The position numbers were made by a program, and so were the translations under genes. A stretch of DNA of 64,000 nucleotides from NCBI GenBank assembly GCA_002270565.1, contig NQMI01000157.1, positions 37,112 to 101,111 on the forward strand, read 5' to 3'. This document shows, piece after piece, positions 32,901 to 43,270 of the stretch. The notes beneath the pieces were generated by a model, which did not search any database, was not told the DNA's origin, and saw only the letters and a list, made by a program, of their open reading frames with translations. The stretch's first letter is position 1, and every line of letters starts with the position of its first letter. Source of the DNA: Stenocarpella maydis (taxonomy: Eukaryota > Ascomycota > Sordariomycetes > Diaporthales > Diaporthaceae).

Positions 32901-33812
32901 ACTAGATATTTAGTTTCTAGTACTTCTTTCTCATATTTAGTTTATACTTATAAAACAGAGTTTATTTAGAAATATAGACTTTCTTTTCCAAATATCATTT
33001 ATGAAGTCTATTATCAATCTATATAGCCATTTCTATATACTATAGAAAATCATTAGGTTAATCTATAATCTTGCTAAGTTTATTCTTTACTTTTTCCTTT
33101 AATCTACAATAAAATATAAATTTCTTTATATTATTAGTATAATCAATTTTAGCATAAAGTTATCAAAATTCTACAGCATAATCAATAGCTAATCTATACT
33201 ATTTGCAATTCGCTAGGTCTCTTTCTGCCTATTATTCCTCATTCGGATCCTAAAATAGGGACTTAAGGGCATTCTTATAGCCTTTATACTTACTAAAGAT
33301 CTACTATATCTCAAGCTTACAGGCTTTAAATGATTCCGCATTAATAAAATCAGTTAAGTATGGTTCAAACCAAGCTAAGGCTCTTCCCTTAAGGAAAGAG
33401 AATACATATATAACCCTTTTCCTACTAGGCTATACATCTAACCCATAGAAGCACTAGTAGGCTCTAACCTACATTAGGTATACTTAAAGTTATCCAGCAG
33501 TCCCATCATATAGGGCCAGAGTATTAAGTTTAACATATTCTTTAATCTATATTAGAGTATTAATAATATTAGCTCCCACCTAGAGAGTAGTAACTTCCTC
33601 TTAGAGTTATTCCATCTCCTTATTCTAATAGGTCTATCCATTAATAAAGGCATAAAGCCAGGCTACTTCATTAGCTAATTCCTATATATAAGGTTTAGCC
33701 ACTAGTTAATTAGCAATATTATTAAGCTCATATAAGAGATGGCAAGTAGGAGTGATTATCTCAGAGTCAGGCATTATAAAGGGTTCTATATATAATATTA
33801 CTTAAAATCCTC
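29951..33812 (-). mobile_element. Ty3/gypsy chromovirus remnant, 5' part (gag, protease, RT)
   Basis: On the minus strand, a degraded CCHC zinc knuckle reads around 32,790-32,840 (KCYNYNKIRYFALKYR, where Y replaces C through TGT to TAT). The RT active site lies at 30,329-30,340 as YLND followed by ILIF, with the first catalytic Asp changed to Asn. The order gag (33.7-32.6 kb), protease (about 31.5 kb), RT (31.1-30.3 kb) fits a Ty3/gypsy polyprotein. Every frame has many TAG/TAA stops, so it is inactive. It is bracketed by inverted copies of the LTR-like repeat. Confidence 0.75.
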
Positions 33813-34409
33813 TGATGAATATGTGCTATAGAATAGCATTCAGTTCAGCGTGTGTGTATATCGGCAGGGTCGCAGTATAGTGCCCTGAGGCGAATTCGGA
33901 CAATTGACAATGGTCTGGACAACTTTTGTATTGAATTAAGTTGGGCTTCTGTAAGCCCTCCTTATATACCCTCCGACGTCGTCTCACCCCTGGGCACGCT
34001 GCGGTCGGCTCTGGTGCAAATTTGCAAATGCCGGAAAATTCGCCCTTCCAACACACCATCTTTGGTTCCAAGCAGCCAGCCAACCATAGCCCTAGCAATG
34101 CCCAAATTAAGTACATACAAACTTCAGAAATCAGGCTATCCAATGCACTAAGTCATATACTTTTTGGGTAAGAAATAAGGGTAATGCAGAGGTCTGAATT
34201 AAGGTGCAAATGCAGGCCAAAATAATCGACTCACGGCCACCAAACTCATCTTGCGTCACGCACGCACTGGGCGTACTTAGCGAAAATCGCCTGACTCGCA
34301 AGTCTAGGGTAACTCCTTGCTAGGAAGTCTAGGGTAACTCCTTACAACGAAGTCTAGGGTAACTCCTTGCACGGAGTACCAACGCCCTGCTGAGCGGTTC
34401 CGTTTAACA
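33813..34409 (-). repeat. LTR-like dispersed repeat, copy 2 (597 bp, inverted)
   Basis: It is the reverse complement of copy 1 without the 133-bp tandem duplication: it starts TGATGAATATG and ends GTTTAACA. It has three AAGGAGTTACCCTAGACTT-type units and the same TATA-like core. Nucleotide identity with copy 1 is very high by eye. Flanks show no target duplication: the left flank is gypsy gag, the right flank an AT minisatellite. Confidence 0.75.
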
Positions 34410-35559
34410 ATATTTATATACTTATATACTTATATACTTATATACTTANTATAACTTAAAACTACATTCCATACATATCAAATGAATAAATGAAGAATAA
34501 TAGTTTCTAGTTTAAGAATAAGTAGCAAAAGTACCTAAATAGTTACTCTTTAAATTATAAAATATAAATACTTAATTATAAATTAAATTTAATATTTTCA
34601 TATAATAATATAATTTACTAATATGAAAATTACATTAATAACTAAATTAATAAGTATTTTTTTATTAAAAGTATTAATAGAATAATATATTAGGAAATGA
34701 AAAGATTAGTATTATTGTTTTTAATAAAACTAAATATATTATTCTTTATAAAGACTTAAATATATAATTAAGTCTATAATTAATGTTATTAATTATTAAA
34801 TAAAATATATAAATTAGAAAATAGGTGTTATAAACTTTTATTACTTTTTATATACCTATATATAAAATACATATTTTTAAGTTAAATATTTTAAATAATA
34901 AAATAATAAATATAGTAAAATCATAAATTAAATAATATTATTATCAAATAATATTAAAATTTAACTTAGCTTTAAAGCAATATATATATATATATTATAT
35001 TATAATTATTTATATTTTAATTAAAGAATATGAAATTTAAAACTTTAGTTTGCTTATTAATATAATTTACTAGTAAACTATATTATAAATCAAATTATTA
35101 TAAATTTATTTTTAATAAGAGTAGTACTATTAAATAAACTTTATTACTAAAGAAAAATATTATTAAGTTAAATAATAAATATTGTTTTATGAAATATATA
35201 CCAAATATAATGTAAAATATAAAATATTATATTATTAAATATTAAAAGTTATATTTATTTATTAGTATATTACATATTTTATAGCAATAGTAGGCAATAG
35301 CTACAGTGGGTAACAGTTATGACTATAGGTGAATACGGCTGGTTCCCAGCAGTAGTTACTATAGTAGGCAATAGTCACCATGGTAGGTAAATGGCCAGTA
35401 GTGACAGTAGTAAGGGGCTAACTAAGCCCCTAGCTTCTACCTATTTAAGCCCATAGCTAGCTATACCTATATACCTATCTACTTTTAGCAACCATTAGAT
35501 ATTAACTATTAACCACTACTAATATTATAATATATAACCCAGAGTTCTAACACTTAAGT
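34410..35559. other. AT-rich sequence, no gene; one less AT-rich patch
   Basis: It begins with an AT minisatellite (to about 34,450, with a single N at 34,449), then very AT-rich sequence. At 35,275-35,490 a GC-moderate patch (GGCAATAG, CTATTTAAGCCC) looks like an old LTR or promoter fragment. I cannot assign it. Confidence 0.5.
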
Positions 35560-36125
35560 ATATAAATATATACCTGAATATATAAGTATATAAAGTATAT
35601 AGTATACTTATATACTTATATACTTATATACTTATATACTTATATACTTTATATACTTATATACCTATATATTTATATACCTATATACTTATATACTTAT
35701 ATACTTATATACTTATATACCTAAGTATATAAGTATATAAGTATATAAGTATATAAGTATATAAGTATATAAGTATATAAGTATATATATATATATATTT
35801 ATTTAAGCTAGCTTTATATAATTTTAATATTCTTTTTAATATTTAATTATAAAAATAAAAAATAGATAATAAATACAATAAATATCAATTAAAGAAATAT
35901 AAACTTAATATATTTCAATTATATATTTATATACTTATATACTTGAAATATATACTTATATACTTATATACTTATATCCTTGAAATGTATACTTATATAT
36001 CTATATACTTAAAATGTATACTTATATACCTATATACCTAAGTATACAAGTATATAAAATATATTATATACTTGTATACTCGGGGGTCTTATATACTTTA
36101 TATACTTGTATACTTGTTATATACT
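35560..36125. repeat. AT minisatellite, unit ATACTTATAT and its complement
   Basis: Dense 10-bp TATACTTATA-type units fill 35,560-35,798 and, less regularly, 35,925-36,125. The array switches strand around 35,720: TATACTTATA before, TATAAGTATA after, so it can fold back on itself. The same unit occurs at 34,412-34,450 beside LTR-like copy 2. Confidence 0.9.
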
Positions 36126-37555
36126 TAGAAATCTGAGTAAAGGTAAAGTAAGGGATATTATATATCTTTACTATATATTGAATAGTTAGTTTTGGGTTAG
36201 ATTTAATAGCTTAAATAGCTATTAGAACAATATCTTCTTATAATCTTTTCATTTTAAGGTGTGATGTAATAAAATGCAGTTAGAAGTTAAAGTAGAGGGG
36301 CCAGTAGAAATGTAGCTTGCTTAGTAGGGTAGCTCACTTAATAGTGCTTAATTTTACATCTTTAATTAATATAAAATATATTATACTAAATTTATAATTT
36401 AACTACCCCTTAATTCATTTATAAAACTTAGGAATATAGAAGTAATATACTTATTATAATTATTAAATATATATTAAATAAAAGATTTAAAATTAGTATA
36501 AAAAGAGATATTAAATAGATATACTTTTATTTTTAAATAATAAGCATGTAGTATTAAAAGACCTTATATTAGTAATAATAGTATTATAAGTAATATATAG
36601 GCTTATAAAAGGAGCTATTTAAAAGATTTAAGAAGGTTTTTATAAAACATAAGATACTAAAAAATACTAAACGCTATACTTAAATGAATCTTAAGTAGCT
36701 ATTAAGAACTAATAAAGATCTTTTCTATAATAAATAATAAGAAATATAAATACCTTAGGATTTTAATATACATTAAGTAATAATGCTTTATAATATGTAC
36801 TAATAATAAAGCTTAAAGAAACTTTATTTTACTAATAATAATAAATTGATATGAAATATTATAATAATAGAAAATGGAACCCTATTTAACTAATATAATT
36901 AATAAATGAAAAGTAATCTATAGAAATAAAATTATTAATATAGAGATTAATTACCTTTGAGTTAGTTTTATTAATCATAATAAAAATATTGAAATTAATA
37001 TTATAAATATAGTCAAATATATAATTATACTTAAGATTTTATAGCTTAGAAAACGTAACTTATATATTAATTAAACTACTAATAGATTTCTTAATTATTA
37101 CCCAAAAAAGAAATAAGTAATATAAAAATGTAATAACGTTTAGTCCTTAAGAATAATAGTAAAACCTATATTGAAATAAAGTTACTAATAAATAGAATTA
37201 AGAAAATATAGTACCTTGAAAATAGCTAAATATAAACTAATAAAATAATAAAGCTAAATATAATATATAATAAAACATATATTAAAATAATAATTTACTA
37301 TAAATTAAAAACATAATATTATAGAAGGCTATATAGTAATAAATATAAAAAGTCTAAGTAGTTATTAAGTAAGAAAACTTAGTACTAAATATCTTAAGGA
37401 TAATTGTTATATCTTTAAAAGAAAACTTATTATAAATAAAATACTAATACTAGCTTATTTATATAAATATAAGTTAACTAATACCTAAAAGATAAATTAA
37501 TATATTATAAAAGGAAAAGTAAGATAGCCTATTATCAAAATTAAAATAAATATTC
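36126..37555. other. Heavily AT-biased sequence, probably an old RIP-mutated retroelement
   Basis: No frame on either strand remains readable. The base composition and TpA enrichment match the recognisable retroelements nearby. I cannot assign a family. Confidence 0.45.
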
Positions 37556-38066
37556 TGATGAATTTGTGCTATAAAATAGCATTCAGTTCAGCGTGTGTTT
37601 CGGCAGGGTCGCAGTGTGGTGCTCTGAGGCGAATTCGGACGATTGACAATGGTCTGGACAACTTTGTATTGAATTAAGTTGGGCTTCTGTAAGCCCTCCT
37701 TATATACCCTCCGACGTTGTCTCACCCGCGGGCACGCTGCGGTAGGCTCTGGTGCAAATTTGCAAATGCCGGAAAATTCGCCCTTCCAACACACCATCTT
37801 TNNNNNNNNNNNNNNNNAAAGATGGTGTGTTGGAAGGGCGAATTTTCCGGCATTTGCAAATTTGCACCAGAGCCTACCGCAGCGTGCCCGCGGGTGAGAC
37901 AACGTCGGAGGGTATATAAGGAGGGCTTACAGAAGCCCAACTTAATTCAATACAAAGTTGTCCAGACCATTGTCAATCGTCCCAATTCGCCTCAGAGCAC
38001 CATACTGCGACCCTGCCGAAACACACACATGCTGAACTGAATGCTATTTTATAGCACAATTCATCA
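37556..38066. repeat. Two half copies of the LTR-like repeat forming a palindrome around a 16-N gap
   Basis: 37,556-37,801 is the 3' half of the repeat in inverted orientation and 37,818-38,066 is the same half in forward orientation, with 16 N (37,802-37,817) between. Both arms stop at the same base (ACCATCTTT / AAAGATGGT). The arms are almost identical. This may be a true inverted fusion or a scaffold join through a repeat. Confidence 0.85.
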
Positions 38067-38585
38067 GAAAATATAATAAGGATAAAATTAGAGATTAACT
38101 ACTAGTTTCCTAAAGATATAACTCGATCTTACTAGCTAGCTAAATAAACTAATAAGAAGAGATATGATTTAATAAAATTATTTAAAAACAATTAAGATAA
38201 TTAAAGTAATACTACTATTCTAAATAATTTAAATACTCTATTACTTTTATTACTTTAAGCTAAAGAAATAGATTATATAAACTTATAATTATTATTACTA
38301 GATAGTATAGCTTAGGATAGCTCTTTAGCAGTTAATCTAAGTATTCACTTAGGAATAGCCTTAATGGCTCTTAATTACTATTATTATATTGCCTAGAATG
38401 ATTCTACCTTAAACGCCCGTTAAACACAAACCCGCTCACTAGGTTTATCAGCTAAGAACTAGCTGTGATCGTCACAAATCCACTCTAAAATGACTTAAGT
38501 TGATAGATTGCGTTGGATCCAACACGGTTCGGCCCACGGATCCCGAGATCCGACATTCCCACATACATAGTACAGATGTAGGTTA
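38067..38585. other. Flank of the Fot1-like element: mutated repeat, then GC-normal DNA
   Basis: 38,067-38,420 is AT-rich with faint similarity to retroelement LTR sequence. 38,430-38,585 is GC-normal (GGATCCAACACGG, CCCACGGATCCCGAGATCC) without an open frame of note. The last two bases are the TA target site of the DNA transposon. Confidence 0.5.
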
Positions 38586-38728
38586 CCATCTGACCTCCAC
38601 TAGTGGAACACCCCTACCAGTGGAACAAGGAGCCACATATAAACTGCCCAAACTCACGATGCACATAAAATACTCAATACTTAGTATTAAGTATTAATTT
38701 ATATAGCAAATTAAAGCTTAAAAGATAG

Positions 38729-40642
38729 CTAATCCATATATCTAGCCGGCCGCTTAATTCCACACTCAGATCTTATAACAATTAGTGCTAGAATATCCTC
38801 CTTATCATTATCGCCTAGTCCCTTATTATCAAAGCCTTTAAATACTTCTTTATTAGCAGGTATATCTTCTAGAGCCTAAAACTCCTCTTTAAGGTCTTTA
38901 ATAAACCCTCCTTAGCTCAATATCTTATAAATATTTATGAATTTTTTATTAGGGTTAGGAATACTATAGCATTTCTTTATGTCCCTTTGAGTATTATTAT
39001 AAGCCTTAAGCTTAGCGTTTTCTTACTCCAAGAAGGCTATTCTAGCCTATATTTCCTTAAAGGTATTGGTGATGTTTCTGGCCTGCTATTTTTGCATTAG
39101 GCTGGTATTTTAGGCTAATTTGAGTATGTAGTCCCTCGTAATAAGGTCCTTATCGCTGGTATTCTCGGGTAAGGCTTTAGCCGTGCTATTCTCACGATCC
39201 TCTTGATTTGGCTGGATTTCTGGGTAATTTAATGCCTTCTGGCGGCTTATAGGCTAATTTCTAGTATGCCTCTAAGCTGATTGAATAGTTGTTGGCTTTA
39301 TAGTCGCTCTGGCCTTTATTAAATAAGAAGGAAGCCAATACTCATTTGTTTTAAAATTAATAAAATATAGCTAATCTTTATAGTATTTTTATTAAGATAT
39401 AGATGTCTATTATTACCTATAGATTATTTTTAGAGTAATAATAAAGAGGAAGCAAAAAAATATTGCTAAAGAAGTACCTTATAAATTTTTTTTTTTTTTT
39501 TTTTTATTTTATAAGTAAATAAACCTTTAATATAGCAATTAAAGGAATTTAAATACTAAAGTATAGCTTTTATGGCTATTTAAAATCAGTAGAATTACTT
39601 GGAATCACTATCTCCTTAAATTTTATTTATTTAGGGTAAAAAAACATTATAAAGCCATACTGTAGCGATCTCATTATTGGTTCAGCTATTAGGTAATATA
39701 ATATAGTATTAAGGGTATAACTGCTTGAACTCTTATAAGAACTATTAAGCTTAAAGAATTTTGTCCTTAAAGATGATTCCTGGGTATAAATAGTGATTAG
39801 AAGCCGTAATAGCGTTAATATGGGTTACCTAGGTATAGCTGCCACTTATTTTCTTAAGGGCAGTTTTAGTCTCTATAGATCTAAGCATAAGGCTGTTAAT
39901 ACCTAAAATTCATTAGTATTAATTATTATAAAGCTTTATAAGTATATAAATAATACCTTAGCCCTCTATAATGCTGCCCTTATTAATATTGATTATTAAC
40001 TCTGGCTCAACCCAGCTAAATTGCTCTTAATAGTTAAAATACTAGTGGACTGTCTTTAGCGTAAAGCTATTAAATTAGGCTGCTTCTTAAGGGCGAGAAA
40101 TCTTGATCTTAATATTATTATAGCAGCTTTTAAATAATGCTATCTAATGCTTCCCAATGTGACGGGTGCATGTAAGTCAACGCTGTATATTGGCTGTAGC
40201 TAAGCTAGGTTTGATAAGGAGAGAAAAAGTAGAAGAAAATCCTTCAAATCCGGAATCCGCGTTCTTGTGTGCGGAATCCCAAGTGAGTCCAGAGGGAGCC
40301 GGCCCGCGTTAATACCCAGGGTCCCACCCCGTAACACCCAAGAGGCTAATTATTACCTTGTTTCTTCATAATAGCCTTAGCAATTTATTACACTACTGAG
40401 GCTGTTAGGGCGTAGCCTAGTGATTCCTACTTGATGATCCATTTGATAAGTCTATTCTTCTAAGTAATAGATAGGCGTTAAGTGGGCTGAATAGCCTTAC
40501 TTTTGGATATAGTACTATTTATCCACTAGAATAGTATTGTCTTGGGTATATTATGCTTTTGGGTAGCTTTACTTAAATTAAGCCCATTATTAATGATATT
40601 AAATATGGAATTAGCTATATTCTCTTTATTATAGCTAGGCAT
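38729..40642 (-). pseudogene. Pogo/Fot1-type transposase pseudogene
   Basis: From ATG 40642 the minus strand reads MPSYNKENIANSIFNIINNG, then LNLSKATQKHNIPKT: the psq-type helix-turn-helix of pogo transposases. The CENP-B-like second HTH follows (ESLGYALTAS). Later pieces of the DDE region (INKGSIIEGQGI-like, then YPGIIFKDKI) and a C-terminal charged region (ARIAFLE then ENAKLKAYNNTQRD) are visible, ending at TAG 38729-38731. Stops are TAG/TAA at Gln positions. A solo LTR (40,158-40,336) interrupts it after the HTH. Without insert and target duplication, it is about 577 codons. Confidence 0.85.
40158..40336 (-). repeat. Solo LTR (179 bp, TG...CA) with 5-bp target duplication, inside the Fot1-like transposase
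   Basis: On the plus strand it runs from TGTGACGGGTGCATG to CCCACCCCGTAACA. Its ends are imperfect inverted repeats (TGTGACGGG / TGTTACGGGG). CCCAA occurs directly on both sides (40,153-40,157 and 40,337-40,341), a classic 5-bp target-site duplication. The LTR is GC-normal while the surrounding transposase is RIP-mutated, so it arrived later or escaped mutation because it is short. No internal retroelement sequence remains. Confidence 0.9.
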
Positions 40643-40942
40643 CGTGTGGTTGGGTGGTAATTAAGAGGAATAGGCTGGGCTATTATAAAGAGAATCAAGA
40701 AATTGTGCCTTAGGATTGGTATTTATATGCAGGGTTTAGAATCTAATTGCAGCCGCTCTGATGCCCCTAAAATACTAACTACCTACATAAGCTTATTTAC
40801 TAAGTAAATATCTACAGATTAGTCAAATTCCTATGTGTATAGCCTCAAAATTGGCTGTGATACATGTAAGTCAATGTGGTGATATTTGTATGTAGGTCCT
40901 CGTTCCACTGGTAGGGGTGTTCCACTAGTGGGGGTCAGATGG

Positions 40943-42256
40943 TAGGTCCCGGGGTCTCTGAGTAGCAAGCTCCGGCTTACATATGAAGGGGATATTAAAT
41001 CGACAGAAACCGAGAGTGCACCAGTACATTGCTGAATACCTATGCCTATAACACATTCCAACTACTCACACCCACAATACAAACACTCATAAAACTCATC
41101 ACTAACATCCACTCCAAGCAAATTGGTCGCAGGTGTGTGAGTGTATGGCTGATGGCACGAACGGTGCTGGTGTACCCTCCAATTTGACGGGTGCGACGAT
41201 CTGATCTCTAGTATACGAACCCAACCCGTAGCCCGGATGCAACCTGCCCACTAGTCCGTACACTTATTGCCGTTCAGCTCCAGGTGTGAAGTGAGATTGA
41301 TTGCGATCAATCGATAGGGTGTTGGTGCACTCCCCGTCAGCCCGCGGCCTTCCTCACACTAGTCATTCCGTGTTAGTCAGCATCGCGCTTAAAATCCCAG
41401 GCGGAGCGCTAGCCGCTCGGCTACGCAACATGGCACAGTGCCGGCCTGCAGCGCGCACGCCGAGGCCACCTGGGGTATCACCCGATAGCCGTACAGCCGA
41501 TCGGTGCGGCTCTACTCCAGCGCGACGCGGCCCACCCGACACCCGTGCCGCGAGCCGCCCGGTAAGGGCTTCCCGGAGTACTCCACCACCGACGTCCTCT
41601 CTTACCATTCCCAACTCCCGCCACCCACCCGCCCGGCGCAGAAACGGCCATCGCTCACCTTGACCCCGGCATCACGGCATCCCCTAGTCTATGGCGACAT
41701 TTCCCCAAGCGCGCACGCACTCCTGCGCAACCCTAGGGTTTGCTCGCCGCCGGCTCATTGTGTGTGCGCCTGCCCGTGCCTGCGAAGAGCGACCCCACCA
41801 GCGGCCGGGGGCCCAAGAGGCAAGAGGCACTGTAGACGAGCGGCCAGGCCTGTTGTCCACCTGCCATGGTGTTTGGTCACAGAGAAACCCATACTGGCGC
41901 AATGGAGCACTTTTAGGTAGGTGGAAATAAAATTTTACTTGTCTGTTTCCTTGGCTGGCTCTATAGATATATCTCTATGTGTGCCCTCCCTCTCGGGAGT
42001 GCTGTGCCATGACATGGCATGCCAGGGGGAAATCAACAATTATGCCTCCAAAACGCCAGACCATGTGCAAACCATTTCCGATATTACCGTCCCAAGACTC
42101 CCAGACGCAAATTTCCCCCTGCAACAGAGAAAGGAAAAAAAAAAAAAAAGCCACTGCAGAACCGCAAAAAGCCAGTGCTACGCTCGTTGAAATCATCAAG
42201 GTCGTCTGCTGGGCGAGGATATCACCCATTCAGATGACAGTGTTCCGGGAGTCTCG
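40943..42256. other. GC-rich flank 3' of the PAPS reductase gene
   Basis: This is the left part of the GC island. It has long but overlapping open frames on both strands at 41,301-41,920, as expected in GC-rich DNA, with no family resemblance. A tRNA-A-box-like segment lies near 41,385-41,440 (minus strand). An A14-type run is at about 42,134-42,148. The MET16 3' UTR must lie at its right edge. Confidence 0.5.
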
Positions 42257-43270
42257 CTACGACGAGACCTGGACGGCAGGAGAGGCTGCAGCCTGACGCT
42301 CCTTGTTGTCCTGGAACGCCTGGGCCAGCGCCTCCTCCTTGCGCTTGCGCTCCAGTTCCTCGAGGTACTGGGTATAGCGGGACTTCTTGTTGTGGATGCC
42401 GCACTCGGTCTTGTTCTGGCCCTTCCACCGGCCGGCCCGCTCATCCTCGCCCGCCTTGACCGGCGACGTCGAGTGCCAGTCGCCGATGGACTTGTACCCC
42501 TGGTCCAGGAGCGCATTGTAGGGCACGTCGTTGTCCTTGATGTACTGCTGCACCTGGCCGAAGCTCCAGTGCACCATGGGGTTGATCTTGACCACGCCCC
42601 TCTCGTCGTCGACCTCGATCACGGGGATCTGGTCGCGCTGCCCGCCCTGGGACCGCCTCCGGCCCGTCAGGACGGCGGCGACGTTGAGCTCGGTGTACGA
42701 GCGCTGCTGGGGCTCCACCTTGGCGTACCAGTCGTACAGCTCGGAGGCGATCTCCCACAGCCTCTCGCCGTACGTGGCCTCGAAGTCCTGCACCGTGTCG
42801 CACCCGTCGGGCTTGAAGATGTGGAGCTTGACGTTGGGGTACCTGGCCCGCACCCGGTCAATGAGCTCGTGCGTCTCCCTGAAGTGGTACAGGGTGTCGA
42901 GGAAGATCATGTCGACATTCTGGGAGCTCGGGTTCTCCTCTTGCAGCTTCGACAGCATGTCCAGCGTGGCGAGCCCCGTGAGGCCGAATGCCGTTGAGTG
43001 GTACAGGTTGGGGAAGAGGACCTTGACGAAGCGTAGGATATCCATGGGGTGCATGTTCTCGAGCTGGCTGTTGAGCCATTTCAGGTGGTATGGGGAGAGG
43101 GTCACGGCAGGCAGCGCCATTGTGGATGACGTTGCGGATGCGTAGCCGGACTCGATGTCCTCGGTAGATGGTGATGACGATTGTGTGTCGGATTTTGTAT
43201 CGAGGGCGCTCAAGCGAGGCGAGGTCCCCAGGGAGGATAGGGACGAGTCTGAGTGGGAGTAGTTGCCCAT
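42257..43270 (-). CDS. met16: Phosphoadenylyl-sulfate (PAPS) reductase, Met16-like, 337 aa
   Basis: The enzyme reduces PAPS to sulfite with thioredoxin in assimilatory sulfate reduction. Visible signatures: the N-terminal HPMDILRFVKVLFPNLYHST block, then LATLDMLSKL and VDMIFLDTLYHFRETHELID (P-loop-like PAPS pyrophosphatase fold), and HIFKPDGCDTVQDFEATYGE. The Arg-rich TGRRRSQGG and the catalytic-cysteine motif KTECGIH near the C-terminus follow. No intron is needed. The frame stays open upstream to 43,528; I chose ATG 43270 (MGNYSHSDSSLSSLG) because the longer extension is low-complexity and unconserved. A start at MALPAVTLSPYHLKW is also possible. It stands alone in a GC island between transposon tracts, and its frame is free of RIP-type stops. 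Confidence 0.92.
   Translation of the reverse strand: MGNYSHSDSSLSSLGTSPRLSALDTKSDTQSSSPSTEDIESGYASATSSTMALPAVTLSPYHLKWLNSQLENMHPMDILRFVKVLFPNLYHSTAFGLTGLATLDMLSKLQEENPSSQNVDMIFLDTLYHFRETHELIDRVRARYPNVKLHIFKPDGCDTVQDFEATYGERLWEIASELYDWYAKVEPQQRSYTELNVAAVLTGRRRSQGGQRDQIPVIEVDDERGVVKINPMVHWSFGQVQQYIKDNDVPYNALLDQGYKSIGDWHSTSPVKAGEDERAGRWKGQNKTECGIHNKKSRYTQYLEELERKRKEEALAQAFQDNKERQAAASPAVQVSS

Larger units (their letters stand above)
38586..40942 (-). mobile_element. Pogo/Fot1-class Tc1-mariner transposon with ~55-bp TIRs and TA target site
   Basis: The left end CCATCTGACCTCCACTAGTG and the right end, read on the minus strand, CCATCTGACCCCCACTAGTG are terminal inverted repeats that continue for about 55 bp with few mismatches. 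Each is flanked by TA (38,584-38,585 and 40,943-40,944), the Tc1/mariner target. Removing a nested 179-bp solo LTR leaves about 2.18 kb, the size of fungal Fot1-like elements. The transposase inside is broken by RIP-type stops, while the TIRs are nearly unmutated. The element is non-autonomous now but could still be a substrate for a related transposase. Confidence 0.9.

Noticed and set aside
41301..41920. Overlapping open frames of 70-140 codons in the GC island left of met16
   Set aside because: Arg/Pro-rich translations in several frames on both strands are typical of GC-rich noncoding DNA; no recognisable domain.
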